A stretch of 34,602 nucleotides of DNA from Mailhella sp. Lineage in GTDB: Bacteria; Desulfobacterota; Desulfovibrionia; Desulfovibrionales; Desulfovibrionaceae. Below are positions 29,701 to 34,602 of this stretch, piece by piece; position 1 is the stretch's first letter, and each line of letters opens with the position of its first letter. Made by a program: the position numbers and the translations under genes. The DNA is taken from the NCBI GenBank assembly GCA_029258655.1, contig JARHYD010000108.1, positions 1-34,602 of the forward strand, in the 5' to 3' direction. Under the pieces are notes generated by a model. The model did not search any database, was not told where the DNA came from, and worked only from the letters and a program-made list of their open reading frames with translations.

Positions 29701-29833
29701 TTTAGCAAGATGGCGTTCTATTTTAGAATCTATCAGAACCAAAGAACCTGATTCTGTATATGGAAAAATGGCAGCTTCAGAACTTAATACCTATGAGATG
29801 TCAAGAGATTTAAATCGTTTTACAGGAAATTAA
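26732..29833 (+). CDS. Secreted/periplasmic TPR repeat protein
   Basis: 1033 aa, signal peptide MKIKTVLLSLFIVLANTPLAHA, Q/K-rich linker, many TPR-like repeats. Confidence 0.8.
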   Translation: MKIKTVLLSLFIVLANTPLAHALSWSINSQANSDQIHITNNGNKEKLNTIRIDKNKILIQSKNFDKTPQLVDGNFVMDILPTEYGLTIQLKDSAFGFVQNIDQDGNLTLEIYKDPMGARWKPTAQRQEFNNAVKKQEEKVQVKLEELKQEKKIQEQLLAQAQNKQLSKEENKQNKQEIIQPQKVQQKDIPSTQKIKSAQPIITENFGNNTHFIPKLSAQSNTLIAENIVPEQTNKLEKATEITEKELPKPNLENKATQEKFDPKTFTPPSVSFKLNQNKPGEAEVISEEDLKNAQINNKSNAEENPDANNLLKKEEQDLPLVIEDNSYEETLPATQEELEALLNPEPKKVNATPVPGEILYVDEAGNPVPAPLDIPATIQKMRKAYNLSIFETVLEEAEKLKDLNLPKNLLEEVYYNRSKAFFALNSRNLKNAGKEYIDIAQEALNMSHESTRKPEVLSNLAVTYLALDLPEEAKAYTDILCKNYPFSIDTPNTILLLSDYYLRHGEYSFATKYLQILIDNYPDNTYAKDASLLQVKALYKLGNYEKTLAMIEFIDRRWPKVYLESSDYLMIKAHILEDKKDYKGTIDTYWKLFNLDPQSEDAGDILFKIANLYYDIGDKESAKKVLEQLYNDYPKNKQNSKGLLYIGENGRFDVPLNLDQTIEIFKQDNPVYPSSYYNKIIDEYPDSHEAVLAKVRLATLHYLEKEYLETAQLAQNIFIADMDKNESKNASELLYRSFDPMLNLALAEENSERVLQLWEEFPSVRQYYEPINTDLRMAMAKAMLNRDQVEQAEKLLAPFLDTVPNSEDQYKNSLYAYDVFLAHAINKQNWDKVLELNEKISDWTLPKNRELNKLYTTALAAENLGLNARALPIWETLASNEEVPLYQRAYAQYFLARDAEKKQNLRGAYQANLDSLAMFEDLRNTQSPYASPERERESIAALMDITEIAGRYTESMEWLNRYRTYVPNDSEDYAGLQLREARLHRKMGDLARWRSILESIRTKEPDSVYGKMAASELNTYEMSRDLNRFTGN

Positions 29834-29834
29834 C

Positions 29835-30428
29835 ATGGAGATAAAAGGTGTTATTGTTGGATTAGGAAATCCAGGATCACAATATGCAACAACACGACAT
29901 AACTTAGGATTTTTAACATTAGAAGCTTTTTTAAAAAATATTAGTTCTGAACAAAGAGTTGATCAAATTTCAACTTCAAAATTTAATAGTATTACCTTTA
30001 AAGTAGAATACAATAATTCTGCATGGATTTGTGTTTTTCCACAAACTTTTATGAATTTAAGTGGAGATTGTGTACAGCCACTTCTTTCATGGTATAAAAT
30101 TATGCCAGAAAATTTGTATGTTATACACGATGAATTAGATTTAATTCCGGGAAGAATTCAATTTAAAAAAGGCGGTGGTAATGCTGGTCATAATGGCTTA
30201 AAATCTATTAGCAATAGACTTGGCACACAAGATTATTTTCGTTTGCGTATGGGAATTGGCAGACCAAAAGATTCTTCTCAAGTCAGTTCTTGGGTATTAA
30301 GTGGTTTTGGACAAGATAAGCCATTAATTGAAGAAGCCATACAGCAAGGTATATACGCTATAAAAGATATTATTGAACTTGGTACTGTCAAAGCTATGAA
30401 TAAAATTAATACTAAGAAAAAAGAATAA
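29835..30428 (+). CDS. pth: Peptidyl-tRNA hydrolase
   Basis: IVGLGNPGSQYATTRHNLGF, TFMNLSG, VIHDELDLIPGRIQFKKGGGNAGHNGLKSI. Confidence 0.96.
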   Translation: MEIKGVIVGLGNPGSQYATTRHNLGFLTLEAFLKNISSEQRVDQISTSKFNSITFKVEYNNSAWICVFPQTFMNLSGDCVQPLLSWYKIMPENLYVIHDELDLIPGRIQFKKGGGNAGHNGLKSISNRLGTQDYFRLRMGIGRPKDSSQVSSWVLSGFGQDKPLIEEAIQQGIYAIKDIIELGTVKAMNKINTKKKE

Positions 30429-30539
30429 ACACTTGCTTTTTATTGAATAGTTTACTATTGTCTTTTTTGTCATGTTCATGATGTCCTTATTTTTCAAATC
30501 ATTTCTCTATATAAAATAAAAAAAACGGACGGATAATCT

Positions 30540-32171
30540 ATGTCTGAAGTTGTTGCAAAAACAAGAAAAAGAAAAATTGTAACCGAAAAACAGTTAGAAG
30601 AAAAACCAAAAAGTACACGTGGTAGAAAACCCAAAATTGCAAAGAAAGATGTTGAAGTAGCTTTTCAAGAAAATTATGAAAATTTAACTTCTTCAGAAAC
30701 TCAAGAAAAATCTTTTCCGATTGAAACATCTGATACCAATTTTTCTGAAAATACTTTTATTGATTTATCAAATAACCAAACAAACGAACAATCAAATGAT
30801 TTATCAGATGAATATATTACTCCTAAAAAAACATATAAAAAGAAATTTCATCATAATGTAAAAAAACAATACCAAGCACAAGAAACAGAATATTCTAATA
30901 CGCAATGTGCGGATACATTATTAAGCCTTTCCGAATTAAAAACACGTAATATGAATGAACTTATGGATCTTGCAGAACAGTATCAACTTGAAAATGCAAG
31001 TTCTATGCGTAAACAAGAATTAATTTTTGCATTACTTCAAACTTGTGTTTCACAAAATGGTACTATCATAGCTGATGGAGTACTTGAAATCTTACCTGAT
31101 GGTTATGGTTTTTTACGTTCTCCTTTAAGTAGTTATATGCCAGGTGCTGATGATGTTTATGTATCCCCTTCACAAATTAGACGATATCATCTAAGAAAAG
31201 GAGATATTGTTAAAGGACAAATTAGACCACCTAAAGAAGGGGAACGATATTTTGCCTTAGTAAAAGTCAATGAGGTTGGTTTTGAAGCACCAGAAAATGC
31301 AAAGCATTTAGTTTTATTTGATAATTTAACTCCAATATTTCCTGATCAACAACTTTGCATTGAAACTGATGAAAAAAATCTTTCTGGACGTGTTATTGAT
31401 ATGATGGCACCAATAGGAAGAGGTCAACGTGGACTTATTGTCGCACCTCCTCGAACTGGTAAAACAACTCTTTTACAAACCATCGCAAATTCCATTAGTG
31501 CAAACTACCCTGATGTTTATTTAATTGTACTTCTTATAGATGAAAGACCTGAAGAAGTAACAGATATGGAACGTACAGTAAAAAATGCTGAAGTTATTAG
31601 TTCAACTTTTGATGAACCACCACAACGTCATGTACAAGTTTGTGAAATGGTATTAGAAAAAGCAAAACGTTTGGTAGAAAGAAAACGTGATGTTGTTATT
31701 TTACTTGATTCTATCACACGCTTAGGAAGAGCTTATAACGCTGTAACACCTTCTTCTGGTAAAGTTTTATCTGGTGGATTAGACGCAAATGCCTTACAAA
31801 GACCCAAAAGATTTTTTGGTGCAGCAAGAAATATTGAAGGTGGTGGTAGCCTTACTATTATTGCATCAGCATTAATTGATACTGGTTCGCGTATGGACGA
31901 AGTTATTTTTGAAGAATTTAAAGGTACTGGTAATATGGATCTTTACCTTGAAAGACATTTAGCTGAAAAAAGAGTCTTCCCTGCTATTGATATAAACAAA
32001 ACAGGAACTCGTAAAGAAGATCTTCTTTTATCAGATGAAAATCTTAATCGTATTTGGATATTGCGTAAAATTCTTGCATCAATGTCACCAATAGATAGCA
32101 TGGAGTTTTTACTTGATAAAATGCGTGGCTCAAAAAATAATAAAGAATTTCTTAATGGAATGAGCAAATAA
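30540..32171 (+). CDS. rho: Transcription termination factor Rho with extended N-terminus
   Basis: [80 protein letters not shown]. Confidence 0.97.
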   Translation: MSEVVAKTRKRKIVTEKQLEEKPKSTRGRKPKIAKKDVEVAFQENYENLTSSETQEKSFPIETSDTNFSENTFIDLSNNQTNEQSNDLSDEYITPKKTYKKKFHHNVKKQYQAQETEYSNTQCADTLLSLSELKTRNMNELMDLAEQYQLENASSMRKQELIFALLQTCVSQNGTIIADGVLEILPDGYGFLRSPLSSYMPGADDVYVSPSQIRRYHLRKGDIVKGQIRPPKEGERYFALVKVNEVGFEAPENAKHLVLFDNLTPIFPDQQLCIETDEKNLSGRVIDMMAPIGRGQRGLIVAPPRTGKTTLLQTIANSISANYPDVYLIVLLIDERPEEVTDMERTVKNAEVISSTFDEPPQRHVQVCEMVLEKAKRLVERKRDVVILLDSITRLGRAYNAVTPSSGKVLSGGLDANALQRPKRFFGAARNIEGGGSLTIIASALIDTGSRMDEVIFEEFKGTGNMDLYLERHLAEKRVFPAIDINKTGTRKEDLLLSDENLNRIWILRKILASMSPIDSMEFLLDKMRGSKNNKEFLNGMSK

Positions 32172-32183
32172 TTAGGATTAATT

Positions 32184-33275
32184 ATGGCTAAAAATAATAA
32201 AAAATCAAATCGTACTAAAAAATCAAAGAATGAACAATTATCTATTGGCGACTCCAAAAGTTCTATTTTTAGTAAATTATCTTTTTTAAAACAAAAAAAA
32301 ATTTGGATACCTTTAATTATTGGACATTTATTAATGTTTACAGGTATGGGATATTTTTCTATCCATCAAGCAACAAAAGTTAATAAAGCTAATTATGTTA
32401 TTTCATCCTTAAAAGAATCTTTTGAAAATAATGATCCTGTTTTATTTAATAGTATTGTTGATATAAATTCATTATCAGAGCATTTTGTAGAAGATTTTGT
32501 AAAAGCTATTCCTAATTATAATCATTTATATGTTTATATGGGCGAAATTCCAACAACAGAATCTATTAAAGATCATCTTTCATTATTTTTATTAGATACA
32601 ATTCGAGGTAATGAATATCAAAATGAATTTTATAAAAAAACAAAATTCATTCCTACTGATATTGTACAACAAATTATCAATACAGATTATGATATTGTCA
32701 GAACTGATGAAACAGATAAATATAAATTAATTGTTACTTTTTATGATCCAAAATGGGAAACTATTACTATTAAATTTGAATTAAAACAAACGCCTGATGG
32801 ATTAAAAATTTCAAAAATTTTAAATCTTGATGAAATTTTACAAGTGTACAATGCTAAATTAGCAAAAGATCATCAAACATTACAAAATAATAAAACTATT
32901 CTTATTAATAGAGAATTAAATAATATTAATAAATATATTAATAATCCAAAATGTGCTGTTCAATTAGGAGAAATTGCAAGTAAACGCGTTCTTTTTATAG
33001 AACTTACTGCTGATCCCAATTCAGCAACAAGTGATGTTGTTTCATTTTCAACCAATATTCTTATAAAAAATTCCGATAATGAAGAACTTATGCAAAGTGA
33101 ATTAAAAAGTAACAAATTATTTTTACCTAATACTCCTATACAAACATCATGGAATATTGAATTAAATGATGAAATATTTCAAAAATTATTAAGTAGTCAA
33201 GAACTTTTTTGCTCTGCTGATATTATCATGGTTAACGCTGCAAATGGTGATTATTATGATATTAGAAAAAAATAA
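32184..33275 (+). CDS. Hypothetical protein, Lys-rich N-terminus and one predicted TM helix
   Basis: 363-aa ORF; WIPLIIGHLLMFTGMGYFSIH TM segment; starts 12 nt after the rho stop. Confidence 0.7.
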   Translation: MAKNNKKSNRTKKSKNEQLSIGDSKSSIFSKLSFLKQKKIWIPLIIGHLLMFTGMGYFSIHQATKVNKANYVISSLKESFENNDPVLFNSIVDINSLSEHFVEDFVKAIPNYNHLYVYMGEIPTTESIKDHLSLFLLDTIRGNEYQNEFYKKTKFIPTDIVQQIINTDYDIVRTDETDKYKLIVTFYDPKWETITIKFELKQTPDGLKISKILNLDEILQVYNAKLAKDHQTLQNNKTILINRELNNINKYINNPKCAVQLGEIASKRVLFIELTADPNSATSDVVSFSTNILIKNSDNEELMQSELKSNKLFLPNTPIQTSWNIELNDEIFQKLLSSQELFCSADIIMVNAANGDYYDIRKK

Positions 33276-33330
33276 TTGATAAGTTTTTTAGAATAGTTTA
33301 TTAGTTATATATATTTTTTAAGGAGTCAAT

Positions 33331-34071
33331 ATGTCACGTTCTATTCATTTATCACTCCACATTCATAAAGACCCTGCTGCTATGGCAGAGCGTGTAGCTC
33401 ATCATTTAGTGCAACTTTCTGAGGAAGCCATTGAAGAAAGAGGCATTTTTACACTTGCATTATCAGGTGGTACAACACCTATTCCCCTCTTTCGTTTATT
33501 AGCTGAAGATGATTGGGCTGAGCGTCTGCCTTGGGAAAAGATAATGATTTATTGGGGGGATGAATATTGTGTTCACCCAGATGATCCTCGTAGTAATTAT
33601 GGTATTGCAAGACACGAACTCCTTACTAAAGTTCCTGCAACACGTTTTTATAGAATGAAAGGTGAAGGAAATCCTGTTGAATCAGCTTTAGCCTACGAAA
33701 ATTTGATAAAAGAACATTTTCGTCTTGCTCCTGGTGAATTTCCTCGTTTTGATTGTATTCTTTTAGGATTAGGTGATGATGGACACACAGCTTCACTTTT
33801 CCCTGGTGAATATGCAATTCAAGAAAAAGAACGTATTGTTATTGACCAATATGTAAGAAGCAGAAATGCTGATAGAATAACACTTACATTACCAGTTTTA
33901 AATAATGCTCGCTGTTGTTTATTTATGGTTACAGGTAAAGAAAAACATCATGCATTAACAAAAACTCTTAATTTATTAGATAAACCAGAATTACCTGCAC
34001 AATTAGTTCGTCCAAGTGGAGGTGAACTTATTTGGGTAGTTGATGAAAGTGCTGCTTTAGGAATTGACTAA
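33331..34071 (+). CDS. pgl: 6-phosphogluconolactonase
   Basis: FTLALSGGTTPIPLFRLLA, IYWGDEYCVHPDDPRSNYGIARHELL, DCILLGLGDDGHTASLFPG. RBS AAGGAG. Confidence 0.94.
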   Translation: MSRSIHLSLHIHKDPAAMAERVAHHLVQLSEEAIEERGIFTLALSGGTTPIPLFRLLAEDDWAERLPWEKIMIYWGDEYCVHPDDPRSNYGIARHELLTKVPATRFYRMKGEGNPVESALAYENLIKEHFRLAPGEFPRFDCILLGLGDDGHTASLFPGEYAIQEKERIVIDQYVRSRNADRITLTLPVLNNARCCLFMVTGKEKHHALTKTLNLLDKPELPAQLVRPSGGELIWVVDESAALGID

Positions 34072-34078
34072 ATATGAT

Positions 34079-34109
34079 AAAAAAAGTCACAAATAATGTG
34101 ACTTTTTTT
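34079..34109. terminator. Bidirectional hairpin terminator after pgl
   Basis: AAAAAAAGTCACA AATAA TGTGACTTTTTTT. Confidence 0.85.
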
Positions 34110-34125
34110 ATTGTCACTTTAACAC

Positions 34126-34160
34126 AATAAAGACCACCCACTAAGTGGGTGGTCTTTATT
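34126..34160. terminator. Second, perfect 16-bp hairpin after pgl
   Basis: AATAAAGACCACCCAC TAA GTGGGTGGTCTTTATT. Confidence 0.8.
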
Positions 34161-34166
34161 TCAAAA

Positions 34167-34420
34167 TGTGTTTCTAAATTAATTTTATTCTATTTTTTCT
34201 TTGAGGGAAATGATTCCCCCTCAATCAAGCAAGTTTATTGAAATAAAATCTAATAAATTTTTCCATATTAGGACATTAGTAAAAAATTTTTCTCTCAAAA
34301 ATAAAAAAATCCTTTGTTTTCACATTGTAATTATAAGTATTTTCAATGCTATTGTATTACAACTATTTTTATTATTAGAAAACAAGGTTTAATAATTATA
34401 AATAATTTAAAAACACACCC
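34167..34420. repeat. Dispersed intergenic repeat, copy B
   Basis: Shares the 32-nt exact block with 22339-22370, then GGGAAATGATT..CCCCC..TCAATCA.GCAA.TTTATTGAAAT and further patches. Confidence 0.8.
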
Positions 34421-34482
34421 TTAAAGTATAAGTAGAAAAACTTTTTTCTCAAAAACAGAGTGTGTTTTCAAATTAATTTTTA
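34421..34482. repeat. Partial third repeat copy
   Basis: AAGTATAAGTAGAAAAACTTTTTTCTCAAAAAC resembles 22452-22487; GAGTGTGTTTTCAAATTAATTTTTATT (34458 on) resembles GAGTGTGTTTCTAAATTAATTTTATT (22336 on). Confidence 0.6.
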
Positions 34483-34602
34483 TTTTTCTAATTTTTGTTG
34501 TTCTTGAACTTGTTGAATATATTTTTCACGACATTCATGGGAACAAAAATGCTCTACTTTTTCACCATTTCTTACAGAAAAACTACTTTCTTTTTCAACA
34601 TA
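34480..34602 (-). CDS. 3' end of a CDS with a Cys-rich TRASH/YHS-like tail (partial)
   Basis: Reverse complement reads YVEKESSFSVRNGEKVEHFCSHECREKYIQQVQEQQKLEK-stop, open to the window edge. Confidence 0.65.
   Translation of the reverse strand, partial: YVEKESSFSVRNGEKVEHFCSHECREKYIQQVQEQQKLEK

Noticed and set aside
34201-34392. 63-aa plus-strand ORF in repeat copy B (MREMIPPQSSKFIEIKSNKFF...)
   Set aside because: The corresponding frame in copy A (EMISPKPPQSGKFIEICFNKFAYVRV) hits a stop after a similar start, so it is more likely noncoding repeat sequence, although the 9-nt indel is in frame.

Overview
AT-rich window of mostly compact housekeeping gene content. Family-level reading suggests a low-GC Desulfovibrionales-type genome (Lawsonia-like); this is inference, not proven. 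Minus-strand blocks: ilvB-ilvN-recO-glyQ-glyS; a YggT / zinc-ribbon / DUF465 group; tamA-tamB; ettA; glnQ-like ATPase; and the 3' end of a Cys-rich CDS running off the right edge. Plus-strand blocks: fhs, a TPR protein, an AMIN-domain protein, mtnA-like isomerase, class II aldolase, mtnP-like phosphorylase, DAACS symporter, sigma54-type AAA+ regulator, large TPR protein, pth, rho, a membrane protein and pgl. I found no CRISPR array, tRNA, rRNA or transposase. The most interesting non-genic signal is a dispersed, partly structured intergenic repeat in two convergent spacers (about 22339-22590 and 34167-34420). The copies share a 32-nt exact block and hairpins with partly compensatory changes. 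A third truncated copy (34458-34482) abuts or overlaps the stop of the last CDS. The most interesting genic signal is a tightly packed mtnA-like / class II aldolase / mtnP-like cassette, consistent with a DHAP-shunt-type salvage of 5'-methylthioadenosine or 5'-deoxyadenosine rather than the full methionine salvage cycle. No search or folding program was run.
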